Positions 1-5,145 of a DNA stretch of 37,301 nucleotides are shown here, piece by piece. A program made the position numbers and the translations under genes. The stretch is from an uncultured Pelagibacteraceae bacterium (GTDB lineage: Bacteria; Pseudomonadota; Alphaproteobacteria; Pelagibacterales; Pelagibacteraceae): the NCBI GenBank assembly GCA_902515095.1, contig CABXTC010000009.1, positions 1 through 37,301 on the forward strand, written 5' to 3'. Position 1 is the first letter of the stretch. The number at the start of each line of letters is the position of its first letter. The notes below the pieces were generated by a model. The model was not told the origin of the DNA. It ran no database searches and saw only the letters and a list, made by a program, of their open reading frames with translations.

Positions 1-12
1 AATTTTTTTATT

Positions 13-44
13 TTATCTCTCTAGGTACCAGTTGAGTACCAGTT
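13..44 (+). repeat. Element 1 left terminal direct repeat (arm-type site candidate)
   Basis: Thirty-two bases identical to 1295-1326. The core is a TATCTCTCT lead-in followed by two copies of GTACCAGTT spaced 11 bp apart. Tandem 9-11 bp sites near both ends of an element are typical of arm-type binding sites of tyrosine integrases; the assignment is inferred from layout. Confidence 0.6.
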
Positions 45-76
45 GTCCCATATTATCCTATATTTATTTTTATGAT

Positions 77-244
77 TTAAAAACCTATTGCTATTAAGGA
101 CATGATACCGAATGCAAAAGCAAGCCAAGATAGTATGATCCAATCCATTCCTACAAATATAAATCCTAAAATAAAACTTATTACAAACCAACCCCAGCCA
201 TAAAGCTTTCTTTGTTTTCTAGTGTAATATTTTTTTTCAAACAT
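77..244 (-). CDS. Small two-helix membrane protein (55 aa)
   Basis: An uninterrupted 55-codon frame from an ATG at 244 to a TAA at 77. The product begins MFEKKYYTRKQ, is rich in Lys and Arg for about 14 residues, and then is almost entirely hydrophobic, with two likely membrane helices (about residues 17-32 and 34-53). It is followed upstream by another small minus-strand membrane gene (256-429) with only 11 bp between them, so the two are probably cotranscribed. No family recognised. The coding call rests on the clean frame, the positive-inside pattern and the neighbouring gene of the same kind; it is short enough that chance cannot be excluded. Confidence 0.5.
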   Translation of the reverse strand: MFEKKYYTRKQRKLYGWGWFVISFILGFIFVGMDWIILSWLAFAFGIMSLIAIGF

Positions 245-255
245 GTGGTTAGTCT

Positions 256-429
256 TTATCTGTCACCAGAAATTAAACCTATAATGCAACCAAATACCCA
301 AATTCCCAAAATAATTTTTATTATGTTACTTTCAAAATAAAAAAAACCAGCTATTCCTAGCGCACCAAATATCCAATACTTTCCAGGAAAAACCCAGCCA
401 TATTTTTCGCTATACCAAATCTTTTTCAT
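256..429 (-). CDS. Small two-helix membrane protein (57 aa)
   Basis: A 57-codon frame from ATG at 429 to TAA at 256. The product begins MKKIWYSEKYGWVFPGKYW, followed by two hydrophobic stretches (about residues 18-32 and 37-53) and a short polar tail GDR. It resembles 77-244 in design (short basic/aromatic head, two helices), although I see no clear sequence homology. Its start lies just downstream of the degenerate end repeat 441-490, so any promoter would have to lie inside that repeat. Function unknown. Confidence 0.5.
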   Translation of the reverse strand: MKKIWYSEKYGWVFPGKYWIFGALGIAGFFYFESNIIKIILGIWVFGCIIGLISGDR

Positions 430-440
430 AAAATAATCAT

Positions 441-490
441 ATAATATTGTCTCTCCAGGTGCCAGTTTGGAAAAGTTAATTTAGTCTTGT
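441..490 (+). repeat. Degenerate internal copy of an element right end
   Basis: The run ATAATATTGTCTCTCCAGG followed by TGCCAGTTTGGA and AGTTAATTTAGTCTTGTTTT parallels the right end of element 1 at 1289-1345 (ATAATATTATCTCTCTAGG, then TACCAGTTTGGACTAATTAA). It carries one CCAGTT unit instead of two, and no tRNA relic follows. I read it as a decayed junction between two fused elements, or a deletion scar. Confidence 0.5.
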
Positions 491-497
491 TTTTTCA

Positions 498-806
498 TTA
501 AATTATATTCAAATACATATCAAAAAAAATATATACACCTCCAACTACATGTAATAATGAAATTATTTGAGCCGCAGTACCTTTCCAAATATACTTGCTC
601 GGATCAGATTGTTTATTGTTACTAGCTGAACGCCACGTAACTACACTGGTAATAAAAGTATAAATTATAGCTAATAATAAAAGATCTGGAGCATTTAAAT
701 ATGCTGAAAAATAACCACATACTCCACGTACAATTAATCCCCCAAATATCAAAAAACCCCAAAAATTAATTGCTAAACTGTATTTACCTTCAAAATATTT
801 TTTCAT
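498..806 (-). CDS. Small integral membrane protein (102 aa)
   Basis: The 102-aa product begins MKKYFEGKYSLAINFWGF and has about three hydrophobic segments: residues 11-36, 41-58 and 78-100. A polar loop with SASNNKQSDPSKY lies before the third. Its ATG overlaps the stop of the upstream gene 803-1288 by 4 bp (ATGA), so the two are translationally coupled. No family recognised; the pattern resembles unnamed small alphaproteobacterial membrane proteins. It probably acts in the inner membrane. The overlap and the helix pattern make a real gene likely. Confidence 0.65.
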   Translation of the reverse strand: MKKYFEGKYSLAINFWGFLIFGGLIVRGVCGYFSAYLNAPDLLLLAIIYTFITSVVTWRSASNNKQSDPSKYIWKGTAAQIISLLHVVGGVYIFFDMYLNII

Positions 807-1288
807 TTAAATAACCCTAAATCATTCCAAAACTTGCGGAAGCTCCAACTGTATGATGGCAATTCATCTATTTGATTGCAAGTATAAGTCATAGAACTTT
901 CCATGCCGGCAAAAAGATTATCTTCACGTGATAAATCAAAATTTTCTTTATTAAGTTTAAATATATCGTAATGACGTTTTCCGTTATTAAAAAAAGTCAC
1001 ACCAAAGGTTAAATATTGAGAGTCTTCATCCATAAAAGGCAATTCAATAGTTTCTTTATGTAATTCTTCTCCATTTGAAATATCATCTTCATGTTTAACT
1101 AAAGCTTTACTTTCCCAAGTATATTTTTTATTTGCAAAATCTAAGGAAAAGTATTCATGCATCCAAAGTTTATGGCTATAAAGTTCGGTGTGTCTGCAGT
1201 TAAGATAGATTGGTTTTGCAACAACGACATTGCTCCACAATAAACCTAGAACTATGATCCCTAAAATCTTTTTCATTAATAAAACCAT
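803..1288 (-). CDS. Secreted hypothetical protein with signal peptide
   Basis: The annotated frame begins MVLLMKKILGIIVLGL; the natural start may be the inner Met at 1276, which gives a textbook signal peptide (KK, then a hydrophobic core ending VVVA/KP). The upstream ATG at 1288 lies just inside the terminal repeat 1295-1326. The mature part is soluble, with cysteines in YLNCRHTE and TYTCNQID that could form a disulfide, and an aromatic C-terminus. It is the first gene of the pair with 498-806. No family identified. Transcription would start within the element's right-end repeat region, so the terminal sequence may also serve as a promoter. Confidence 0.65.
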   Translation of the reverse strand: MVLLMKKILGIIVLGLLWSNVVVAKPIYLNCRHTELYSHKLWMHEYFSLDFANKKYTWESKALVKHEDDISNGEELHKETIELPFMDEDSQYLTFGVTFFNNGKRHYDIFKLNKENFDLSREDNLFAGMESSMTYTCNQIDELPSYSWSFRKFWNDLGLFK

Positions 1289-1294
1289 ATAATA

Positions 1295-1326
1295 TTATCT
1301 CTCTAGGTACCAGTTGAGTACCAGTT
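1295..1326 (+). repeat. Element 1 right terminal direct repeat
   Basis: Exact 32-bp copy of 13-44, in the same orientation, with the same tandem GTACCAGTT pair at 11-bp spacing. It lies about 115 bp left of the tRNA relic. The corresponding place in element 2 (12309-12341) has a different motif, GTGCAAGTC, so the motif is specific to the element. Confidence 0.65.
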
Positions 1327-1400
1327 TGGACTAATTAATTAAGCCTTATTTTCTAATCTTAATAGAAAGCTAATTTAAAGTTATGAGATTTTATAGGATG

Positions 1401-1430
1401 TTTGGACTACCTTGGACTACTATGGACTGA
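1401..1430 (+). repeat. Three 10-bp phased GGACTAC repeats beside core
   Basis: Three successive decamers, TTTGGACTAC, CTTGGACTAC and TATGGACTGA, end 10 bp before the tRNA relic. The same arrangement is at 12417-12446. Placed between the outer arm repeat and the core, it corresponds to the position of excisionase or factor binding sites in lambda-type attP. The function is inferred from position. Confidence 0.5.
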
Positions 1431-1440
1431 CTTTAACATC

Positions 1441-1495
1441 TATCCCTCGGCTTTTAAGTCCTTTGTGTCTACCAATTTCACCACGAGGGCATTAA
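1441..1495 (-). pseudogene. tRNA-Leu(UAA) relic / attachment-site core, copy A
   Basis: On the minus strand, positions 1490 down to about 1452 match the 5' half of a bacterial tRNA-Leu: acceptor strand GCCCTCG, D-arm with GTGAAATTGGTAGACAC, and an anticodon loop CTTAAAA (UAA). The sequence then passes directly to GCCGAGGGATA; there is no variable arm, T-arm or CCA. It is identical over 55 bp to 12457-12511, in the same orientation, so the two copies bracket element 2 as direct repeats. CCCTCG (1444-1449) and CGAGGG (1484-1489) can pair, consistent with the 3' acceptor strand surviving after the middle was deleted. I call it non-functional as a tRNA. Confidence 0.75.
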
Positions 1496-1560
1496 TGAAT
1501 TTCATGAGTGTTTATGCTAATATTTATAATTGAACAAGATGAATAAGTAAATTTTTTTTA

Positions 1561-1593
1561 TTTTATCTCTCTGTGCGCAAGTCTGGTGCAAGT
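1561..1593 (+). repeat. Element 2 left terminal direct repeat
   Basis: Begins TTTTATCTCTCT and continues with a tandem GTGCAAGT-type motif (first unit altered to GCGCAAGTC) at 11-bp spacing. It matches 12309-12341 at 32 of 33 bases in the same orientation. The TTTTATCTCTCT lead is shared with element 1; the tandem motif is not. Confidence 0.65.
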
Positions 1594-1641
1594 TATCCTA
1601 TAAAGTCCTAATTGCTTCTACGTGTAAATTTAAATCGTCTG

Positions 1642-2232
1642 TCATTTTTTTTTAACCTCAACTACTCTAAGAGGTGCTCTATAAAATGTGTCATTTGTCA
1701 TGCTAGTATAGTTAAAATCTTCCACTAAAACATCGTCCTGCCAACCTTCTGCAGCAGCTTCTAGTGATACATCAGTTTCACCTCTAACACTTTCACTTAC
1801 AGTTTTGTTCCAATCAGCATCATCTATATTTTCTGAATGAAAGACATTAGAAAAGGCTCCTCCACCACTACTTTCATTAAGAAATACATCGCCCTCTTCT
1901 GCACCAAGAATTTCAGATAATCCTGAGGTCTCGTAAACATTTAAGTTAACATCGTGAACAAACAATTTTGATAATTCGTGCTTTGTATCTTTAACTATTG
2001 GTGTTGCTTCTTTAATCTTTTCATCTAACTTTTTTTGAATATCTTCTAAAGTTTTACAATCATCAAAAACATTGAAATCGTGAATAGTAAATTCTCTTCT
2101 TCGATAAAATCCCCAATTTACTTGTATCCAAATTTTTTTTTCTTTTTCTTTATTATCACTGTTAACAAATTGCTCTATTTCAATATCTTCCTCTGGTTCT
2201 ATCGTGAACTTCAGGTCATTAATATCTGTCAT
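1642..2232 (-). CDS. Acidic hypothetical protein (196 aa)
   Basis: Soluble and strongly acidic, with no signal peptide or membrane segment. The N-terminal 35 residues alternate acidic and lysine runs; a middle part (about 45-75) carries a predicted helix ending in KKLDEKIKEA. A Gly/Ser-rich stretch ESSGGGAFSN lies near residue 120. The C-terminus ends in a lysine run read from an A9 tract, whose TGA overlaps a tiny 15-codon frame (1598-1645) that runs into the element's end repeat. It is the last sizeable gene of a minus-strand set (2417-2632, 2240-2392, 1642-2232) that probably starts at the divergent operator 2664-2695. No family recognised. Confidence 0.6.
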   Translation of the reverse strand: MTDINDLKFTIEPEEDIEIEQFVNSDNKEKEKKIWIQVNWGFYRRREFTIHDFNVFDDCKTLEDIQKKLDEKIKEATPIVKDTKHELSKLFVHDVNLNVYETSGLSEILGAEEGDVFLNESSGGGAFSNVFHSENIDDADWNKTVSESVRGETDVSLEAAAEGWQDDVLVEDFNYTSMTNDTFYRAPLRVVEVKKK

Positions 2233-2239
2233 AGTGGAC

Positions 2240-2392
2240 TTAAGATCTTACTAACATTGGAGCACCTAAAACATTACCATCACCATATTGAGATTTAGCC
2301 ATGTTTAATGCAGCATGTACATCAGGTGCTTGTATTTCAATATCAACTATTCTGCCACCAGCAATTCTTACTCTTACTCTATAAGTTTTCAT
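2240..2392 (-). CDS. Small hypothetical protein (50 aa)
   Basis: A 50-codon frame from ATG at 2392 to TAA at 2240. The product starts MKTYRVRVRIAGGRIVDIEI, suggesting two beta strands, then has a helix-like DVHAALNMAKSQYG and ends GAPMLVRS. The beta-beta-alpha pattern would suit a small nucleic-acid- or protein-binding fold, but that is only a shape impression. It lies 24 bp after the stop of 2417-2632 and 7 bp before the start of 1642-2232, so the three are probably cotranscribed. Both it and 2417-2632 begin MKT and are small and basic at the N-terminus. Confidence 0.6.
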   Translation of the reverse strand: MKTYRVRVRIAGGRIVDIEIQAPDVHAALNMAKSQYGDGNVLGAPMLVRS

Positions 2393-2416
2393 AAATCTAT
2401 TATAACAAATTTTTAA

Positions 2417-2632
2417 TTAGTCGGGAGTATCAATTTTAATTAATTTTGGTGTCCAGTATCTTCTACCTGTACATGTAACTCTCATATGCTGAATAATACC
2501 ACTTTTTAACCATCTGCCTCTTTTTGGAGGTTTCGGCTTCTTAAAACGTATTGGTTTATAAGTAGGTTTCTTTCTGATTTTTAATTTGAAAGGTTTATAT
2601 TTTTTTATTTTAAAAGGTCTAAATGTTTTCAT
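2417..2632 (-). CDS. Highly basic small protein (71 aa)
   Basis: Close to half of the residues are Lys or Arg. The N-terminal 45 residues are built from repeats of the type KPFKIKK, KPFKLKIRKK and KPIRFKK, a Pro/Lys/aromatic pattern with no obvious fold. The last 20 residues (CTGRRYWTPKLIKIDTPD) look more structured. Such composition fits binding to DNA, RNA or an acidic partner; notably its neighbours are strongly acidic. It is first in the leftward operon and its start lies 32 bp left of the operator half-site at 2664. No family recognised. Confidence 0.55.
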   Translation of the reverse strand: MKTFRPFKIKKYKPFKLKIRKKPTYKPIRFKKPKPPKRGRWLKSGIIQHMRVTCTGRRYWTPKLIKIDTPD

Positions 2633-2663
2633 AACTTAAATATAAGCCAATTATGAAATAATG

Positions 2664-2695
2664 TTAGTGAAGTCATTATTGATCTATTTCACTAA
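2664..2695. promoter_or_regulatory. Shared operator, copy 1 (TTAGTGAA-N16-TTCACTAA)
   Basis: A perfect 8-bp inverted repeat, TTAGTGAA at 2664-2671 and TTCACTAA at 2688-2695, lies in the 81-bp gap between divergent starts at 2632 and 2714. Half-site spacing is 24 bp, as at 8737 and 10102, so both half-sites of each copy lie on one DNA face about two turns apart. It probably controls both directions. Confidence 0.7.
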
Positions 2696-2713
2696 AGATA
2701 ATAGATTTAATCT

Positions 2714-3025
2714 ATGAAATTTTTTAAAACAGAATGGCACCAAGTATCATCTAAGTTTAACTATGATATTCCTGATGAAGAAATAATTAAAGATTTTGGA
2801 TCTATAAAAAGATTTAAAGAAATAATTTCACATCAAGAGAAACAAAGTTTTAGTGGATTAGAACCACAAGGTGAAAAACCTTCTGGTGAAGAATTTGATA
2901 AATTCGATGAATTTTGTCATGATAGAGGCTATATTGATCGAGAAGATGATTGGTGGACGGAAAGAAAAGGTGGTTTTGAAACTACTTTTGAGTATGAAGG
3001 TGAGACTGAAGATCAAAAAAAATAA
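2714..3025 (+). CDS. Acidic hypothetical protein (103 aa)
   Basis: Soluble and acidic, beginning MKFFKTEWHQVSSKF. A central helix-like part (residues 23-43) is followed by a Gly/Pro-rich link and a C-terminal block, FCHDRGYIDREDDWWTERKG then GFETTFEYE. That block reminds me of small uncharacterised proteins of marine phages, which I cannot verify here. It begins 18 bp after the right half of operator copy 1, with GATAAT (2697-2702) as a possible -10, which would leave a very short leader. The next gene follows after 11 bp on the same strand. Confidence 0.6.
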   Translation: MKFFKTEWHQVSSKFNYDIPDEEIIKDFGSIKRFKEIISHQEKQSFSGLEPQGEKPSGEEFDKFDEFCHDRGYIDREDDWWTERKGGFETTFEYEGETEDQKK

Positions 3026-3036
3026 TTATATTTTGT

Positions 3037-3318
3037 ATGGGTGAAGTAAGTAATAAAATTAATAAGATAATGGATAATATTTACAATAATGCTAGTCCAT
3101 CAGATGCAACGGCTTTGGAAGAAGGATTTGCAAAAAGATTAAAGGTATATTTTCCAGAAAGTTATAAAAAAGCTGCTAATGATTTAATTGACCCTGAAAA
3201 TGAAATTCCATCGCCTGGATCAATAGCACATTATATTGAAGAATTATCTGAAAGTGATCAAGCTAAGGCTTTGGCGTGTATTAATGATTGGGCTGATCAA
3301 AGCTTTGTTAACAGTTAA
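3037..3318 (+). CDS. Small acidic protein, paralogue of 3740-4003
   Basis: A 93-aa soluble protein. Residues from about 27 on align with the product of 3740-4003: EE then LK..FPE.YK, followed by DP, E..P.G and a YI.E/YI.D block. The two genes lie about 420 bp apart on opposite strands, so one probably arose by duplication. It is cotranscribed with 2714-3025 from operator copy 1, whereas the paralogue belongs to the nuclease/channel operon. Such paired small acidic proteins could be partners or competing inhibitors; that is inference. No known family. Confidence 0.6.
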   Translation: MGEVSNKINKIMDNIYNNASPSDATALEEGFAKRLKVYFPESYKKAANDLIDPENEIPSPGSIAHYIEELSESDQAKALACINDWADQSFVNS

Positions 3319-3347
3319 ACTATCAAAATTTATTCATATTTTTTAAT

Positions 3348-3740
3348 TTACAAAAATAAGTTAATAAATCTTTTAGCTAATTCTCTTCTACTATCACTAT
3401 CGTCATCAAGCTTATGTTTTTTGATGAAATCTATACATTCTTCAGTTTCTTTTTTTTTATCATCTGGTCTTGAATTGACTAACTTAGTATCAATCAAAAA
3501 TTCATCTAATTGTTCATCATATGGAAAAGACCAAAATCTTCCTGGATCAGTTGATCCACTGTATTCACCATTTGGTGAGTTTTCTAAAGCATCAAATTGA
3601 AACAAAGTAATATCTGCATGATCATTAATCATTAAATCTTTGTTATAGCCATAAATCTTATTTTCCAGATCTTCAAATTTAGTTATTGAAAATTCCTCAA
3701 TTGAGTTACCATTATTTGCATGACATAATTTGATCAGCAT
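3348..3740 (-). CDS. Hypothetical protein (130 aa)
   Basis: Soluble, with an N-terminal beta-like segment (MLIKLCHANNG), a central loop containing NSPNGEYSGSTDPGRFWSFP, and a helical C-terminus ending in FINLFL. It is the last gene of the leftward operon that begins at 8683, and overlaps the stop of 3740-4003 by one base (TAATG), so coupling is likely. It converges on 3037-3318 with a 29-bp gap. No family recognised. Confidence 0.55.
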   Translation of the reverse strand: MLIKLCHANNGNSIEEFSITKFEDLENKIYGYNKDLMINDHADITLFQFDALENSPNGEYSGSTDPGRFWSFPYDEQLDEFLIDTKLVNSRPDDKKKETEECIDFIKKHKLDDDSDSRRELAKRFINLFL

Positions 3741-4003
3741 TATTCTCCAGTCAGTTTTTTTAAAATTGTTTCGTATTCTTTTAACAACTCTTCACCTCTA
3801 TCGCCTATATAATCTACAAATCTTCCTGGTGTGACTTCAGCCACTGGGTCTATAATTGTTGGATCTTTTTTAAATTCTTCAATAATTAATTTATATATTT
3901 CTGGAAACTTACTCTTTAAATAATCAACTGTTTCCTCTTCAAAGTCATAGCCTGGATCATACTTGTTATCCAACTCATTCATTTTTTTATATAATTCTGT
4001 CAT
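3740..4003 (-). CDS. Small acidic protein, paralogue of 3037-3318
   Basis: An 87-aa acidic protein. Its YLKSKFPEIYK, VTPGRFVDYIGD and trailing Leu-rich helix align with YFPESYKKA, PSPGSIAHYIEE and the end of the 93-aa neighbour encoded on the other strand. Its ATG directly follows the stop of the GIY-YIG gene 4004-4987, so it is translated from the same message. Function unknown; being encoded between a nuclease-like gene and the operon end, an accessory or inhibitor role is conceivable but unproven. Confidence 0.6.
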   Translation of the reverse strand: MTELYKKMNELDNKYDPGYDFEEETVDYLKSKFPEIYKLIIEEFKKDPTIIDPVAEVTPGRFVDYIGDRGEELLKEYETILKKLTGE

Positions 4004-4987
4004 TTATTTTTTAAAAAAATCTTCTTCATTATAAATTTTATTCAAATAATTTTCAATTTCATTAATACTAGATTTATTTTGATTTATTTTAAATGTTTTG
4101 TCAGATTTGTGATTATCATCATTTGCTGGTGGATTAAAATTATAAATCAACTTTTTTTCAAATTTTTCCTCAAAAGCTTCGTTAATTTTTTTTTTACTAT
4201 CCAAATCTTTGATTAGTCTATTTTTTAAATAAATATCAGGAATACTACCTAAAAAATTTTCGAACTTAAAATAACAAAACAAAAAATCATCAAACATATT
4301 TTTTTCGTCTCTAAACTTTATTTCATCCCAATATTCAGATACAAATTTAAAACGATTTACAGATGTAACATAACTTCCACCAAAAACTATTTGTTTAGCA
4401 AGTTTTTCCTCATTTTCATCACTACATCTTATTTTAAGAATAGGATCTATAATATCTTCAATAATGTTATTTTTATTTTCTAGTGTTTTATATTTTTTTT
4501 TTATTAATTTTTTTTTATTTGAATAAAAGTTTTCAATAAATTTTGAAAATTTAATTTTATCAAAAATATCTTTATTCTTCAAAAGTAAAGATAGTGTAAT
4601 GTTTTGATTTTTAGATATTGGTATTTGTCTAGTTTTGTCTTTTAACAACTCATTAATTTCAATTTTTTTAAATTTATGAGAATTACCATTATAGCTTATT
4701 GTTTTAAATCTATTTAGTAGAGTATATAAATGCTTTCTCCATCTTTGTTTGTGTACAGGATTAGATAATTCTCTTTTTTTATTATAATCACCTAACCAGC
4801 TACCAATATAAATTAACTTTTCTTTAAAAAGAATTATATATATTCCTGATGGTCCAAGTTTTTCATCAATTCGTTTTTCTTTTACCTTTAAATCAAAATC
4901 CAAAAAATTAATTCGAGGGTCTTTTATTTTTTTTGCAAAAAACAAATCTTTTCCCAAAAATATATATGGTCTGATTTTCATTGTCAT
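4004..4987 (-). CDS. GIY-YIG domain protein (putative nuclease)
   Basis: Residues 47-65 read SGIYIILFKEKLIYIGSWL: the GIY (48-50) and YIG (60-62) strands of the GIY-YIG endonuclease fold at normal spacing. Basic helix residues follow at about 80-86 (KQRWRKH), where the family has a catalytic Arg. I cannot place the metal-binding Glu with confidence. The remaining 230 residues are very rich in Lys, Ile and Asn, without a recognisable motif, perhaps a target-recognition region. Two possible starts (MTMK) lie 6 bp apart. It lies in the leftward operon between a tiny membrane peptide and small acidic proteins. GIY-YIG proteins include homing, repair, restriction and phage enzymes; here activity is unproven. 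Confidence 0.7.
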   Translation of the reverse strand: MTMKIRPYIFLGKDLFFAKKIKDPRINFLDFDLKVKEKRIDEKLGPSGIYIILFKEKLIYIGSWLGDYNKKRELSNPVHKQRWRKHLYTLLNRFKTISYNGNSHKFKKIEINELLKDKTRQIPISKNQNITLSLLLKNKDIFDKIKFSKFIENFYSNKKKLIKKKYKTLENKNNIIEDIIDPILKIRCSDENEEKLAKQIVFGGSYVTSVNRFKFVSEYWDEIKFRDEKNMFDDFLFCYFKFENFLGSIPDIYLKNRLIKDLDSKKKINEAFEEKFEKKLIYNFNPPANDDNHKSDKTFKINQNKSSINEIENYLNKIYNEEDFFKK

Positions 4988-5002
4988 TAATGAGATTAAA
5001 AA

Positions 5003-5128
5003 CTAAATTTTTGTTAAGATAATTAATTGAACCACCAATATAATTACTGGAACAACAGTTCTTATAAGTTCCATAGTGTGATTTACTTCATCAAGTTTTC
5101 TCTCTAGTTTTGATCTATTGTTTTTCAT
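5003..5128 (-). CDS. Single-TM micropeptide (41 aa)
   Basis: A 41-codon frame from ATG at 5128 to TAG at 5003. It begins MKNNRSKLERKLDEVNHTME, a charged amphipathic helix, followed by one membrane helix (residues 22-41, TVVPVIILVVQLIILT). The design resembles small holin- or toxin-like peptides or channel accessory subunits. It sits 17 bp after the stop of the 855-aa channel-like gene and 15 bp before the GIY-YIG gene, filling what would otherwise be a 158-bp gap in a tight operon. It is real enough to list, but unverified. Confidence 0.5.
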   Translation of the reverse strand: MKNNRSKLERKLDEVNHTMELIRTVVPVIILVVQLIILTKI

Positions 5129-5145
5129 TTAATATGCCTCTCTTT

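Larger units (their letters stand above)
1..1495. mobile_element. Integrated element 1 (left end outside window)
   Basis: The stretch is bracketed by an identical 32-bp direct repeat (13-44 and 1295-1326) and ends at the tRNA-Leu relic 1441-1495. By analogy with element 2, whose left repeat begins about 65 bp after its relic, the left relic of element 1 should lie just upstream of base 1. It carries four minus-strand genes for small membrane or secreted proteins and no recombinase. A degenerate right-end-like copy at 441-490 suggests that it is itself two elements fused. An 8-of-9 match inverted pair (ATCCTATAT at 55-63, TTATAGGAT at 1391-1399) lies near the ends. That it is mobile is inferred from its ends, not from any gene. 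Confidence 0.55.
1289..1641. other. Non-coding junction between elements 1 and 2
   Basis: This 353-bp stretch holds no convincing gene. In order it contains the right terminal repeat of element 1 (1295-1326), an AT-rich spacer conserved with 12342-12405, the 10-bp-phased GGACTAC repeats (1401-1430), the tRNA-Leu relic (1441-1495), a 55-bp AT-rich spacer, and the left terminal repeat of element 2 (1561-1593). All of it is accounted for as attachment-site architecture. Confidence 0.6.

Noticed and set aside
1441..1495. A functional tRNA-Leu gene
   Set aside because: Only the 5' half to the anticodon loop is present; there is no variable arm, T-loop (GTTCRA) or CCA in the following bases of either copy.
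1295..1593. CRISPR array from short spaced repeats
   Set aside because: Repeats are 9-11 bp tandem units and element ends, not 23-40 bp repeats with uniform unique spacers.
1598..1645. A 15-codon frame (MTDDLNL...) overlapping the end of 1642-2232 by ATGA
   Set aside because: Too short to support, and it runs into the end of the element; kept only as a note, perhaps a truncated copy of a gene start like that of the 196-aa protein (MTDINDL).
2080..2298. Plus-strand 72-aa frame
   Set aside because: Antisense to the 196-aa and 50-aa genes; its phenylalanine run is the complement of a lysine codon run.
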